A DNA stretch of 64,000 nt from Verrucomicrobiota bacterium (lineage in GTDB: Bacteria > Verrucomicrobiota > Verrucomicrobiia > Palsa-1439): NCBI GenBank assembly GCA_016871575.1, contig VHCW01000015.1, forward strand, positions 1-64,000, given 5' to 3'. The notes below the pieces were generated by a model. The model did not search any database and was not told the origin of the DNA. It worked only from the letters and a program-made list of their open reading frames with translations. How positions within the stretch are numbered: position 1 is the stretch's first letter; every line of letters begins with the position of its first letter. The position numbers and the translations under genes are program-made. This document shows, in pieces, positions 25,902 to 34,806 of this stretch.

Positions 25902-27221
25902 ATGGCGTCCATTGAAACAATGCAAATGAACAAACAAACACGACGGAGTTTCCTGAAACGAATGGCCGGGGCGGGAGCGCTGCTGGCATTTCCCACGATC
26001 ATCCCGTCGCACGTGCTCGGCGGCGAGAGCGCGCCGAGCAATCGCATTGTGATGGGCACCATCGGCACGGGCGGCCGAGGCAAGGGCGTGATGAAGATTT
26101 TTCTCGGCAACGCAGGCTTGCAGATGGTGGCGGTGTGCGACGTTGACCGTGACCGCCGCGAAGGCGCGAAGGAGATGGTGGACAAGCAGTACAACAACAC
26201 CGACTGCGCGCAATACGGTGATTTTCGCGAGCTACTGGCGCGGCCTGACATTGACACGGTGCTGATTGGGACGCCGGATCATTGGCACGCGCTCAATGTC
26301 ATTGCCGCCTGCAAGGCGGGCAAGGACATTTATTGCGAGAAACCGTTCGCGGCCAGCATCGCGGAAGGCCGCGCGGCGGCGGATGCCGTCAAGCGATACG
26401 GTCGCGTGTTGCAGGTCGGCAGCCATGAACGGTCGCGTTATCCGTGCCGGTACGCCTGCGAACTGGTCCAGAACGGTTTCCTTGGCCGGTTGCACACGGT
26501 GACGGTCAATTTGCCGACAGACCGTCGAACCTGTCCGCCGCAGCCGGTGGAGCCGGTGCCAGCCGGGTTCGATTACGATATGTGGCTTGGCCCCGCGCCC
26601 TATGAACCGTACACGACGAAACGATGCCACACGACATTTCGATTTATCCAGGATTACACGCCCGGCGAGCTGATTGACCGCGGCGCGCACGTGGGCGACC
26701 TCGCGCAGTGGGGCAACGGCACGATGTTCAGCGGGCCGTTGGAGATCGAGGGGAAAGGCGAGTTCCCGGAGGACGGATTGTTCGACACGGCCATCGGCTA
26801 CGACATCCACGGTCGCTACGCGAGCGGGGTCAAGCTGCGCATCACCGACAAAGAACCGCGCGGCGTGAAGTTCGAGGGCGATGAAGGCTGGGTCTTCATT
26901 CACGTCCACGGCGGCAACCTCGAAGCCAGCCCGTCGTCGCTGATTCGCCTCCCGATTCCGTCCACCGGCGTTCAGCTCTACGACAACACAAATGACCACC
27001 AGCAAAACTTCCTCAACTGCGTCCGCACGCGGAACCAGCCGATTGCGCCGGCGGAGTCGGGACATCGAACCTCATCGCTCTGTCATATGGCGAACATTGC
27101 GTTGTTGCTGGGCCGCAAGTTGCGTTGGAACCCGGAGACCGAGCGTTTCATCGGCGATCCGCAGGCGGATGCGATGATTGCAAGGCCGATGCGCGCGCCG
27201 TGGACGCTGGACTGCGTGTAG
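25902..27221 (+). CDS. Tat-exported Gfo/Idh/MocA oxidoreductase
   Basis: The protein has 439 residues. TRRSFLKRMAGAGALLAFP is a twin-arginine signal, so the folded enzyme with its bound cofactor is probably exported. The Rossmann fold begins RIVMGTIGTGGRGKGV. The catalytic-region motif IYCEKPFAASIAEGRAA contains the EKP triad typical of the family. The start at 25902 is preferred over ATGs at 25920 and 25926 because an AGGAA lies at a good distance. Substrate is probably a sugar or sugar derivative, consistent with the upstream catabolic genes. Confidence 0.9.
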   Translation: MASIETMQMNKQTRRSFLKRMAGAGALLAFPTIIPSHVLGGESAPSNRIVMGTIGTGGRGKGVMKIFLGNAGLQMVAVCDVDRDRREGAKEMVDKQYNNTDCAQYGDFRELLARPDIDTVLIGTPDHWHALNVIAACKAGKDIYCEKPFAASIAEGRAAADAVKRYGRVLQVGSHERSRYPCRYACELVQNGFLGRLHTVTVNLPTDRRTCPPQPVEPVPAGFDYDMWLGPAPYEPYTTKRCHTTFRFIQDYTPGELIDRGAHVGDLAQWGNGTMFSGPLEIEGKGEFPEDGLFDTAIGYDIHGRYASGVKLRITDKEPRGVKFEGDEGWVFIHVHGGNLEASPSSLIRLPIPSTGVQLYDNTNDHQQNFLNCVRTRNQPIAPAESGHRTSSLCHMANIALLLGRKLRWNPETERFIGDPQADAMIARPMRAPWTLDCV

Positions 27222-27241
27222 GGAAGCGTCTGTTTCCGTGG

Positions 27242-27270
27242 TTGCAAGCGGGTGGGGGGTCGCTTATCCT
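27242..27270 (+). promoter_or_regulatory. Sigma70-like promoter of the mla operon, leaderless geometry
   Basis: TTGCAA and TATCCT are separated by 17 bases, and 8 bases separate the -10 box from the ATG at 27279. There is no Shine-Dalgarno in the gap. Confidence 0.6.
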
Positions 27271-27278
27271 GCTTGCCA

Positions 27279-28064
27279 ATGACGGCATTGTTCACAAGGT
27301 TGTGGCAAGCGCTTTCCGACCTGCTCTCGCAGTTCGGCGGTGTGCTCTTGTTGTTCCTTGATGTCATCGCCACCACGTTCATCCGCCGGCCCCGGTGGAA
27401 GGAAACCATCGAGCAGATGTACAAAATCGGGTGGCAATCCCAGGCCGTCGTCATCATTACGGGCGCCTTCACCGGGATGGTGTTCGCGGTGCAGACAGGG
27501 CTGCAATTTCACAAGGTCAAAATGGACACGGCGGTCGGGCCGGTCGTGGCGATTGCGATGTTGCGCGAGTTGGCGCCGGTGTTGACGGGACTGATGGTGG
27601 CGGGGCGCGTCGGCGCCGCGATTGCGGCGGAACTGGGCACGATGAAGGTGACGGAACAGTTGGACGCGCTTCGCTCGATGGGCACGTCGCCGACGGATTA
27701 TCTTGCCGCGCCGCGGTTCTGGGCGCTGGTGGTCGGGTTGCCGATGTTGACGGCCGAGGCGATGGCCTGCGGCATTTTCGCCGGGTATCTCGTTGCCGCG
27801 AGCATGCTGAACATTGACGGGGCCTACTACTGGCACAACATGCTGAAATTCACCGCGGCCAAGGACGTGCTGGCCGGGTTGATCAAGTCGGTCTTCTTCG
27901 CCGCGTTCATTGCGATGATCGCCTGCCACAAAGGCTTCCATGCCGACGAAGGCGCGGAAGGCGTCGGGCGCGCCACGACGGAGGCCGTGGTTGTCTCCAG
28001 TCTCACCATCTTGATCGCGAACTTTTTCATCGCGGTCGTCTTCAACACCATCGTGCCGATATGA
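27279..28064 (+). CDS. mlaE: MlaE-type ABC permease for phospholipid transport
   Basis: The protein has 261 residues and about five membrane helices. GAFTGMVFAVQTGLQF, the AIAMLRELAPVLTGLMVAGR block and the AAIAAELGTMKVTEQLDALR block are the conserved MlaE/YrbE permease regions. With MlaF and MlaD homologues directly downstream it should form the inner-membrane complex that moves phospholipids between inner and outer membranes. The ATG at 27279 fits the promoter; a start at 27252 would place the -10 box inside the gene. Its stop overlaps mlaF as ATGA. No mlaB or mlaC homologue follows in this window. Confidence 0.93.
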   Translation: MTALFTRLWQALSDLLSQFGGVLLLFLDVIATTFIRRPRWKETIEQMYKIGWQSQAVVIITGAFTGMVFAVQTGLQFHKVKMDTAVGPVVAIAMLRELAPVLTGLMVAGRVGAAIAAELGTMKVTEQLDALRSMGTSPTDYLAAPRFWALVVGLPMLTAEAMACGIFAGYLVAASMLNIDGAYYWHNMLKFTAAKDVLAGLIKSVFFAAFIAMIACHKGFHADEGAEGVGRATTEAVVVSSLTILIANFFIAVVFNTIVPI

Positions 28065-28828
28065 TCCGGATCGAATCACTTCAAAAGAGCTTTCAAGGCT
28101 CGCCGGTGCTTCGCGGCGTGGATTTCGAGATTCACGACGGGGAGACGGTCGTGATCATCGGCCAGTCGGGTGGCGGCAAGAGCGTTTTACTGAAACATCT
28201 CTGCGGCCTGCTGAAACCGGAAACCGGCCACGTCTGGGTGGACGACGAGGACATCGTGCCGCTGAACGAGCGGCGTCTCGCCCCGATCCGTCGGAAATTC
28301 GGCTTCCTGTTTCAAGGCGCGGCGTTGTTCGATTCGTTGACGCTGTTCGACAACGTCGCGTTTCCGCTGCGCGAGAAACGTTCGCTGCGCGAGACGGAGG
28401 TTGCGCAGCGGGTGGAGGAAGCGCTCGAAATTGTCGGTTTAACCGGCGCCGGCCACAAGAAACCGGCCGAATTGTCCGGCGGCATGCGCAAACGCGCCGG
28501 GCTGGCCCGCGCCGTGGTCGGGACGCCGAAATACTTGTTGTATGACGAGCCGACGACGGGGCTTGATCCGATTCGCGCCGACACGATCAACCATTTGATT
28601 CTCCGGTTGCGGGACCGGTTGCGCGTGACGGGCGTGGCGGTGACGCACGACATGGCCAGCGCCTACAAGATCGCCGACAGGATTGCGATGCTCCACGAAG
28701 GGCGAATCCACGCCGTCGGCACGCCCGCGGAAATTCAAGCAAGTCCCGATCCGCTGGTGCAGCAGTTTATTCGAGGAGTCGCCGATATTTCCCAGGAGGT
28801 GCCCAGTGGCAACACAACGCTCCATTGA
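28061..28828 (+). CDS. mlaF: MlaF-type ABC ATPase
   Basis: The protein has 255 residues. Walker A is GQSGGGKSVLLKH; the signature is LSGGMRKRAGLARAVV and Walker B is YLLYDEPTTGLDP, with THDMASAYKIADR carrying the switch histidine. The KFGFLFQGAALFDSLT stretch is typical of the MlaF/Ttg2A group. It energises MlaE. The gene overlaps mlaE at its start and mlaD at its end, so the three are translationally coupled. Confidence 0.93.
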   Translation: MIRIESLQKSFQGSPVLRGVDFEIHDGETVVIIGQSGGGKSVLLKHLCGLLKPETGHVWVDDEDIVPLNERRLAPIRRKFGFLFQGAALFDSLTLFDNVAFPLREKRSLRETEVAQRVEEALEIVGLTGAGHKKPAELSGGMRKRAGLARAVVGTPKYLLYDEPTTGLDPIRADTINHLILRLRDRLRVTGVAVTHDMASAYKIADRIAMLHEGRIHAVGTPAEIQASPDPLVQQFIRGVADISQEVPSGNTTLH

Positions 28829-29870
28829 AATGCGCGTCGGAATCTTTGTGCTGGTTTGCCTGGCGGTTGCCGCCGGGTTGATCTGGAAATTCGGGAAACT
28901 CTCGACCAGCACCGCCGGGCGCTATCCGCTGTTTGTCAGTTTCGACAACGTCAGCGGGCTGATCCCCGATGCCAATGTCATGTACGGCGGCGTCTCCGTC
29001 GGCAAAGTCCGCCAGATCAAGCTCGACGACACCGGTAAATTCCGCGCGCTTGTCACTCTTGGCATTTACGAGGGCACCGTCATCCGTCGCGACGCCAAGT
29101 TCGTCATCAACCAGTCCGGGCTGCTGGGCGACCGTTACGTGGACATCATCCCCGGCGCGACCTCCCCGGAGCCGTTGAAGCCGGGCGAGACCGTGGACGG
29201 CACGGCGAGCGCAGACCTCACGGAAGCCATCCGCAGCGTGGTGGATGTGCTGCAGCAGGCCGGCGGCACGATTGAACGCGTCAACGCGATATTGCTGCGC
29301 ATTGACGGCGCGATCAAGCGGGTGGACGAAATGGCGCTCAGCACGCAGAACCTCAACCACGTCAGCAGCACGCTGGCGCAGATTGACGTGACGGCCAGCA
29401 ACGCCGCTGTGCTGACAGGCGACCTGCGTTCGCTGGTCAGCGACAGCCGCGGCAGCCTCACGAACACGCTCGCCACGCTCGGGGCCGCCAGCGAAAATGT
29501 GCGCGGCACCACGCGGCGGGTGGACGATTTCGTGCGCGAGACGCAAGTGGACATCAAGCAGATGACCAAGAACATCACCGAGAGCACTCAGCGGTTGAAC
29601 GCCATCCTGGCGGGGCTGGAGAGGGGCGAGGGCACCGCGGGGAAACTGTTGGTGGACACCTCGGTGTACCATGAGTTGCTGCAAGTGCTGCAAAACCTCG
29701 AACAATACGGCTTGTTCTACAAGACGTGGCTCGGACCGAAAGCGTCTTCGACTGTCCCGTCAGGCGAATCCAGGGCGACGGCGCATCCCAGCGCGTTGGA
29801 GACGCCGCGGCGGGGACGGACACCCGTGCCATCGCGCCCGGCGGCGAAAGCAAAGGAGGAAAGACAATGA
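28806..29870 (+). CDS. mlaD: MlaD-type MCE protein
   Basis: The protein has 354 residues. The N-terminal helix VGIFVLVCLAVAAGLIWKF anchors it in the inner membrane. The MCE domain follows (LFVSFDNVSGLIPDANVMY, GGVSVGKVRQIKL), then a long helical region with repeated Thr/Ser/Leu heptads, a likely coiled coil. The GTG at 28806 is the start: a strong AGGAGGT at 28794-28800 lies 5 bases upstream and no better in-frame ATG precedes the membrane helix. The C-terminal ~50 residues are Pro/Arg/Ala-rich and look disordered. It overlaps mlaF by 23 bases. Confidence 0.9.
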   Translation: MATQRSIEMRVGIFVLVCLAVAAGLIWKFGKLSTSTAGRYPLFVSFDNVSGLIPDANVMYGGVSVGKVRQIKLDDTGKFRALVTLGIYEGTVIRRDAKFVINQSGLLGDRYVDIIPGATSPEPLKPGETVDGTASADLTEAIRSVVDVLQQAGGTIERVNAILLRIDGAIKRVDEMALSTQNLNHVSSTLAQIDVTASNAAVLTGDLRSLVSDSRGSLTNTLATLGAASENVRGTTRRVDDFVRETQVDIKQMTKNITESTQRLNAILAGLERGEGTAGKLLVDTSVYHELLQVLQNLEQYGLFYKTWLGPKASSTVPSGESRATAHPSALETPRRGRTPVPSRPAAKAKEERQ

Positions 29871-30889
29871 CACTCTGGGTGCTGCGAATTGTTTTTGTGG
29901 GATTGTGCATGCTCGGCAGTTGGGCCATCTCCCAACTGGACCCGTCGTGGGAACGCCATCCGTGGATGGCGATGGCGATTGGGTTTGTGAGTGGCGGGGC
30001 GCTGATCGGGATTGATTTGGCCACCAAGAGTTTTTCCGTGCGCGGCCTGACAGCGGCGACGTTCGGATTATTGGTGGGCACTCTTATCAGCTATTTCATC
30101 GGCAATTCGAAGATGTTCGAGTTGATTGACCCGAATCCCCGGATCATCGCGCAGATCTCAATGTTCCTCTTTGTCACGTATCTTTCGATGGTGATTGCCT
30201 TGCGCGGGAAGGATGAGTTCAATCTTCTCATTCCCTATGTCAAATTCCGGCGAGAGGAGGCGCCCGAACGGTTGTTGCTGCTGGACAGCAACATCATCAT
30301 TGACGGGCGCATTCTCGATGTGGCCAGCACGGGTTTCCTCGATGTGATCTTCGTCATTCCGCGCTTCATCTTGCACGAATTGCAGTGGCTTGCGGATTCC
30401 AGCGATGACATCAAGCGCGCGCGCGGCCGGCGCGGCCTCGATATTCTGAAACAGTTACAGAAGAACCCGCGCATCGAATTCAAGATTCACGAGAACGACA
30501 TCCCTGAAATCAAGGAGACGGATGGGAAACTTGTCGAATTGGCGCGGCGTATCAGTGCGGAGATTCTGACGAACGACTACAATCTCAATCGCGTTGCCGA
30601 ACTGCAAAAGGTGCGCGTTCTCAACCTGCACGAACTCAGCAAGGCGTTGCGCCCCGTTGTCCTGCCGGGCGAACGGCTCACCCTGAAGTTGGTCAAGGAA
30701 GGCCGTGAACCGGAACAAGCCGTCGGCTATCTCGAGGACGGCACGATGGTTGTCGTGCAACGCTCGCGTCGCCTGCTTGGTCGCGAGGTTGACGTAATCA
30801 TTGAGAGCGTTCTCCAAACTGCCGCCGGGCGGATGGCGTTCGCGCGGCTGCAGCAGGACAACGAAGAGAACCCCCGAAAGAACGGTTAG
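29867..30889 (+). CDS. PIN-TRAM domain membrane protein, YacL-like
   Basis: The protein has 340 residues. Four N-terminal membrane helices (to about residue 110) are followed by a PIN domain with acidic residues in LLDSNIIIDGRI and LTNDYNLNRVAEL, and a TRAM domain at the C-terminus (GQAVGYLEDGTMVVVQRSR region). This is the arrangement of YacL-type putative RNA nucleases. The ATG at 29867 overlaps the mlaD stop (ATGA), with AAGGAGGA 6 bases before it. It often precedes ispD in other bacteria, as it does here. Confidence 0.9.
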   Translation: MTLWVLRIVFVGLCMLGSWAISQLDPSWERHPWMAMAIGFVSGGALIGIDLATKSFSVRGLTAATFGLLVGTLISYFIGNSKMFELIDPNPRIIAQISMFLFVTYLSMVIALRGKDEFNLLIPYVKFRREEAPERLLLLDSNIIIDGRILDVASTGFLDVIFVIPRFILHELQWLADSSDDIKRARGRRGLDILKQLQKNPRIEFKIHENDIPEIKETDGKLVELARRISAEILTNDYNLNRVAELQKVRVLNLHELSKALRPVVLPGERLTLKLVKEGREPEQAVGYLEDGTMVVVQRSRRLLGREVDVIIESVLQTAAGRMAFARLQQDNEENPRKNG

Positions 30890-30895
30890 CCGCGC

Positions 30896-31573
30896 ATGGT
30901 CACCGCCATTGTACTCGCTGCCGGACGATCCAGCCGCATGGGCGGCGACAGCAACAAACAGTTTCGCGAACTGCTGGGCAAGCCGGTTCTCTGGCACGCG
31001 CTCGCTGCGTTTGAGCAGTGTGACGCGGTCGAGGCCATGGTGGTCGTTCGGCGCGCGGATTGCGCCCGGCAAGCTGACGAACTTGCGGGCGGTTTCAGGA
31101 AGATCGTTGCGATCACCGATGGCGGCGTCGAACGCCAGAACTCGGTCTGGAACGGCTTGGAGAAGTGTCCGGCCGCTACGGAGATCGTGGCCGTACACGA
31201 TGGGGCGCGCCCCTTGGTGACGCCGCAACTCATTGAGGCCACCATCCAAAGCGCCCGCGCTCACGGCACCGGTATCGCGGCCACGAAGATTGTGGATACC
31301 ATCAAGGAAGCGGATGAGGGGCGCGTGATCCTGCGGACGGTTGACCGCACGAAACTCTGGGCCGTCCAGACTCCGCAGACGGTGCGTTATGAACTGTTGC
31401 GTCGCGCCTACGCTGCGGTGCTGGAGCAGGGGATGGTTGTGACCGACGAGGCCGCCGCCGTGGAGCGGCTCGGCGAGGCGGTGCGACTGGTGAACACGCC
31501 CTTTCTGAATCTCAAGGTCACCGTGCCGTCCGATCTCGCCATCGTCGAAGCCCTGCTGCGCGCCCGTTTGTGA
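30896..31573 (+). CDS. ispD: 2-C-methyl-D-erythritol 4-phosphate cytidylyltransferase (IspD)
   Basis: The protein has 225 residues. The nucleotide-binding motif AIVLAAGRSSRMG is at the N-terminus, with VHDGARPLV and ETVRTVDRTKLWAVQTPQ-like blocks downstream and TDEAAAVERLG at the end, all characteristic of IspD. It transfers CMP to methylerythritol phosphate in the non-mevalonate isoprenoid pathway. The ATG lies 6 bases after the PIN-TRAM gene. No ispF homologue follows; the next gene is convergent. Confidence 0.93.
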   Translation: MVTAIVLAAGRSSRMGGDSNKQFRELLGKPVLWHALAAFEQCDAVEAMVVVRRADCARQADELAGGFRKIVAITDGGVERQNSVWNGLEKCPAATEIVAVHDGARPLVTPQLIEATIQSARAHGTGIAATKIVDTIKEADEGRVILRTVDRTKLWAVQTPQTVRYELLRRAYAAVLEQGMVVTDEAAAVERLGEAVRLVNTPFLNLKVTVPSDLAIVEALLRARL

Positions 31574-31575
31574 AC

Positions 31576-31593
31576 GGCGACGGTGCCGTCGCC
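31576..31593. terminator. Hairpin between convergent genes, possible bidirectional terminator
   Basis: GGCGACGGTGCCGTCGCC is a GC-rich perfect stem between the ends of ispD and the lipoprotein gene. No T-run follows on either strand, so termination by this element alone is doubtful. Confidence 0.35.
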
Positions 31594-31599
31594 GCGTTG

Positions 31600-32103
31600 T
31601 TACTCCGGTGACGCCACGATCTGGATCTGAGCGCCCTGCTGTCCCTTGGTGATGATGATCGAGGCTTGCCGGTTGCCTTTCTTGTAGGCGTGCATCACGC
31701 TCTCGCCCATGTTCATGTTGGTCTCCTCGTTCCATCCTGACGCCTTCATTTCGGCGCTGTATTGCGAGGCTGCATTCTCGACGGAGTCTTTGGTCTCGAT
31801 CATCAACTGGAACGCATCGGGCGTTTTCAGCGACATGGTGATGGTGGCGTTCTTGATGACGTGCACGTCTTTGGGAAAGCCGTCGGGGATCTTGGCGCTG
31901 CTCCCGGTCGCCGCCTCCATCGTGCCATCCTTTGTCTTGATGGTCACTTTGCCCTCTTGAATGTCCACAGCCGCCTTGCCGCCGCCTTCCCGTTCGATGG
32001 CCTTTTCAACGATCTTTTCAGTGAGCTTTTCGGATGCTTTCTTGCACCCTGTGACGGTCATGAGAGACACGGTCAACAAGGCGGCAATCAGTATTTTGAT
32101 CAT
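31600..32103 (-). CDS. Lipoprotein of unknown function
   Basis: The protein has 167 residues. MIKILIAALLTVSLMTVTGC ends in a lipobox (VTGC), giving a lipid-anchored mature protein. A charged helix (ASEKLTEKIVEKAIEREGGG) is followed by a beta-rich part with MSLKTPDAFQLMIETKDSVE. No family was recognised. An AGGAG lies 7 bases before the ATG. The gene is convergent with ispD and lies 82 bases downstream of the fusion transporter gene on the same strand. Confidence 0.7.
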   Translation of the reverse strand: MIKILIAALLTVSLMTVTGCKKASEKLTEKIVEKAIEREGGGKAAVDIQEGKVTIKTKDGTMEAATGSSAKIPDGFPKDVHVIKNATITMSLKTPDAFQLMIETKDSVENAASQYSAEMKASGWNEETNMNMGESVMHAYKKGNRQASIIITKGQQGAQIQIVASPE

Positions 32104-32185
32104 GGCAGTCTCCTCTGCTCAACGACGCGGTATTGCGTGTTGATGCGGTCTCAATCTATCGTCTCGCCGGTGTTCGTCAAGCGGC

Positions 32186-34750
32186 TCAGTCCCACCGGCT
32201 TTGGCGGCAGCCGATGTAGGCGAGCGCAAGGCCGAAAACAACGTGGGACGCCATCGCCCAGAAGCAAAGCGGAATACCGGCCAAATCGGTTTGCGTGACC
32301 ATCAGGACGGCGTCGTAGAACCGCGTCTCGCGCATCGTTTCAACCACGCCCGACCAGCTCCAGTAGGCAGCAATGAACGGGCGAGTGATCTTGCCCAGAA
32401 TCTCCGGCAACGCCAGGAACGCGCCGGAGAGAGGAATCTGGAAACCGACAAGGTAAATGGAGACCAGCGAGGCTTGTTCGGGCGACTTCAAAAGGCTGGA
32501 GATGGCCAGCGACGCGGCAGTAATTGCGCCGTTGCCGAGCAAGAGCAAGCACGTTTGCAACGCCAAGTCGCCGGGGAACCGGCAGACAAACGTCACGAAG
32601 GCGGCCATCCAGATGGATTGTGCCGCGACCAGCATCGCGAGGAAAACAGTTTTGCTCGCCAGGTAGCTGATGGGACGGAGTCCACCCAGTTTCTCCTTCT
32701 CGAAAATCAAGCGTTCCGCTGCGACTTCCCGCGCGGCGTTGTTCGACCCCATCAACGCGAGCAGGATCACCTGGAACATCACCAGCCCCGACACGAGGCT
32801 CCCGACGCGCGACGAACTGATGATGTAGCCGGTCGTTTCCTTCAACTGCTGCACGGGGCCGACGTCGGCGCCCATGCTCAGGCTTTGCATTTGCGGGAGG
32901 CCGTTGAGCGCGAAAATGACAACCAGAAACGGGAATCCAAACAGCAGCGCCAGATGCAGCCACAACTGGCCGCGGTCGCGGAAGAAGATCTGCGTGCGGC
33001 GTCGCCAGAGCACCCAGAATTGCAGGAGCGCGTTTGGCGTCTGTTCTTCCGGTTCCATTTGTGTGTCCGTTGCCGGTGCAGCAGGAGTCGTCGGCAGTGA
33101 ATACTGGCCGCGATATTCCAGCCAGCGCGCGTGCCATTCGAGCGCGGGGCGTTTGGCCAGTTCGGTGAAGACCTTGCTGTTTTCGTCAACGCCAAAATAC
33201 CGGGCCACGTTCCGGCTTGCGCCGTGATAGACGAGGCAGCCTTGATGCATGACCGCGACGGAATCGTACCGGTCGAGTTGGCGCAGGCTGTGCGTGACGG
33301 AGATGACGAGCCGGTTGTTCTCGCGCGAGAGGCGGTGCATCAACTCGACGACTTCCTCCTCGGCTTTCGGGTCGAGGCCGCTGGTGACTTCGTCGCACAA
33401 CAACAACGCCGGTTGCGTCACGCTCTCCAGCGCCAGCGAGAGGCGGCGCCGTTCACCGCCGGAGAGGACGCGGACCTGGCGTTGGGCGATATTGAGCAGG
33501 CCGACTTCGCGCAGGATGTTTTCGATGCGGTCGCGACGGTCATCGGCGGAAAGTCCCGCGACGCGCAAGCGCAACGCGTTGTCCATGCTCTCGCAAATCG
33601 TCAGGTGCTCGAATGCGATGCTGAACTGCGGGACGTAGCCGATCTCGGTCGGCGCAAGGTCTTTCTCGGCGAGGTTGCGGTCGCGCCAGCAGACGATGCC
33701 GGTTGTTTGTTCCATGATGCCGGCAATTACCTTGAGCAGCGTGGTTTTGCCGCAACCGGAGGCGCCGACAATGGCGGCGAGGTGTCCGCCGGGCAGGTCG
33801 AGGCTGAGTTCGTGCAGGAGCCGGTGCGCGGCGGCGCCTTGCGTGATTTCGAGCGTGATGTCCTGCAAGCGCAACAATGGCGGGCCGAATGATGGCGATG
33901 CTGCGTTCTCACCGGTGACAGCCGATTCCGGTCCCGGCGGGGGCGCGGACTTGGGTTGGTAGCGAAACAGTTCGCGAGCTTCGCCAAATTGCCTCAGCGT
34001 AAATCCAGCCAGGAAACCTTGTGGACGAATCAGGGTGTGCACGGGATCGCGCGGATGCTGGTCGAGGACGATGGCGAGTTCGCGGCGCGTGTAGGGGCCT
34101 TCCATCAGGCTGCGTTGCGTGTCGCAGATGAACCACTGCGAGGGATCAATCTGCATTTCCCAATGCTCCAGTCGCCGTCCGCCATGAAGGATGTAGTAGT
34201 GAGGGCCGATTTGCACCGTGTGTTCGCGGTCCCACGGCAGGAGCGTGACGCCGGCGGCTTCGACGCCGTTGACGATGATGCGGGCGCGCGGGTCGCGTTT
34301 GTTGAGGCGGAGTGATTTGCCAGCGGCTTCGAGCGTGCAGTGCTGGGTGTGCGCGCCGCGGGCTTGCAGATGCGCGCCCTCGTCGGAGCCGATCTCGAAG
34401 GGGAACTTTTCGACGCGATGGATCTCGCCGGTCAGGCAATCCACAATCCGCCAGCCTTTCGATCCGAACAAGCTCCAGCGGCGGCGTTCCGGTTTGGTCG
34501 CGGCGGCGCTGGCGGGCGCGGAAGAGAAACGGAGTTCGGCGTCGCAGCCGGGACAGGGGAAGACCTCTCGCAGGTCGAAGAGGGAAATCTGGACGACCGC
34601 GCGGCATTGGGCGCACTCGATGCGCTCGGCAGGCTGGGGGACGACGCTCTCGGTGTGGCAGTGGGAACACTCCACGCGTTTGCCCGCGTCGGCCTCCGTC
34701 GCACGGAGGGTTTGCGGGCAATGCGGGCATCTGAAAACAATATCAGGCAT
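32186..34750 (-). CDS. Zinc-ribbon / FHA / GYF-like / ABCG fusion transporter
   Basis: The protein has 854 residues and an unusual domain order. CxxC pairs at Cys8/11, 28/31, 46/49 and 66/69 form two zinc ribbons. Residues ~100-190 look like an FHA domain (FPFEIGSDEGAHLQ, ARIIVNG). Residues ~205-265 resemble a GYF_2 domain (MEGPYTRREL). An ABCG-type ATPase domain follows: Walker A GASGCGKTT near 329, signature LSGGERRRLSL near 426, and CDEVTSGLDP. The last ~280 residues are an ABC-2 membrane domain with about six helices. A half-transporter gated by phosphopeptide binding is inferred; substrate unknown. It is divergent from the AsmA-like gene, with 45 bases between. Confidence 0.85.
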   Translation of the reverse strand: MPDIVFRCPHCPQTLRATEADAGKRVECSHCHTESVVPQPAERIECAQCRAVVQISLFDLREVFPCPGCDAELRFSSAPASAAATKPERRRWSLFGSKGWRIVDCLTGEIHRVEKFPFEIGSDEGAHLQARGAHTQHCTLEAAGKSLRLNKRDPRARIIVNGVEAAGVTLLPWDREHTVQIGPHYYILHGGRRLEHWEMQIDPSQWFICDTQRSLMEGPYTRRELAIVLDQHPRDPVHTLIRPQGFLAGFTLRQFGEARELFRYQPKSAPPPGPESAVTGENAASPSFGPPLLRLQDITLEITQGAAAHRLLHELSLDLPGGHLAAIVGASGCGKTTLLKVIAGIMEQTTGIVCWRDRNLAEKDLAPTEIGYVPQFSIAFEHLTICESMDNALRLRVAGLSADDRRDRIENILREVGLLNIAQRQVRVLSGGERRRLSLALESVTQPALLLCDEVTSGLDPKAEEEVVELMHRLSRENNRLVISVTHSLRQLDRYDSVAVMHQGCLVYHGASRNVARYFGVDENSKVFTELAKRPALEWHARWLEYRGQYSLPTTPAAPATDTQMEPEEQTPNALLQFWVLWRRRTQIFFRDRGQLWLHLALLFGFPFLVVIFALNGLPQMQSLSMGADVGPVQQLKETTGYIISSSRVGSLVSGLVMFQVILLALMGSNNAAREVAAERLIFEKEKLGGLRPISYLASKTVFLAMLVAAQSIWMAAFVTFVCRFPGDLALQTCLLLLGNGAITAASLAISSLLKSPEQASLVSIYLVGFQIPLSGAFLALPEILGKITRPFIAAYWSWSGVVETMRETRFYDAVLMVTQTDLAGIPLCFWAMASHVVFGLALAYIGCRQSRWD

Positions 34751-34759
34751 TCCGAGTCC

Positions 34760-34788
34760 TTGCGTCGCGCTGGCGGGGATAGTAACAT
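34760..34788 (+). promoter_or_regulatory. Sigma70-like promoter of the AsmA-like gene, leaderless geometry
   Basis: TTGCGT and TAACAT are separated by 17 bases, and 7 bases separate the -10 box from the ATG at 34796. Confidence 0.55.
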
Positions 34789-34806
34789 CCGCCGCATGTC
34801 TTGCAA
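34779..34806 (-). promoter_or_regulatory. Promoter of the fusion transporter gene, overlapping the opposing promoter
   Basis: On the minus strand TTGCAA (34801-34806) and TACTAT (34779-34784) are separated by 16 bases. The -10 boxes of this and the opposing promoter overlap, so only one can be used at a time. Confidence 0.5.

Noticed and set aside
31576-31593. A strong intrinsic terminator
   Set aside because: The stem is good but there is no T-run on either strand; it is listed only as a weak candidate.
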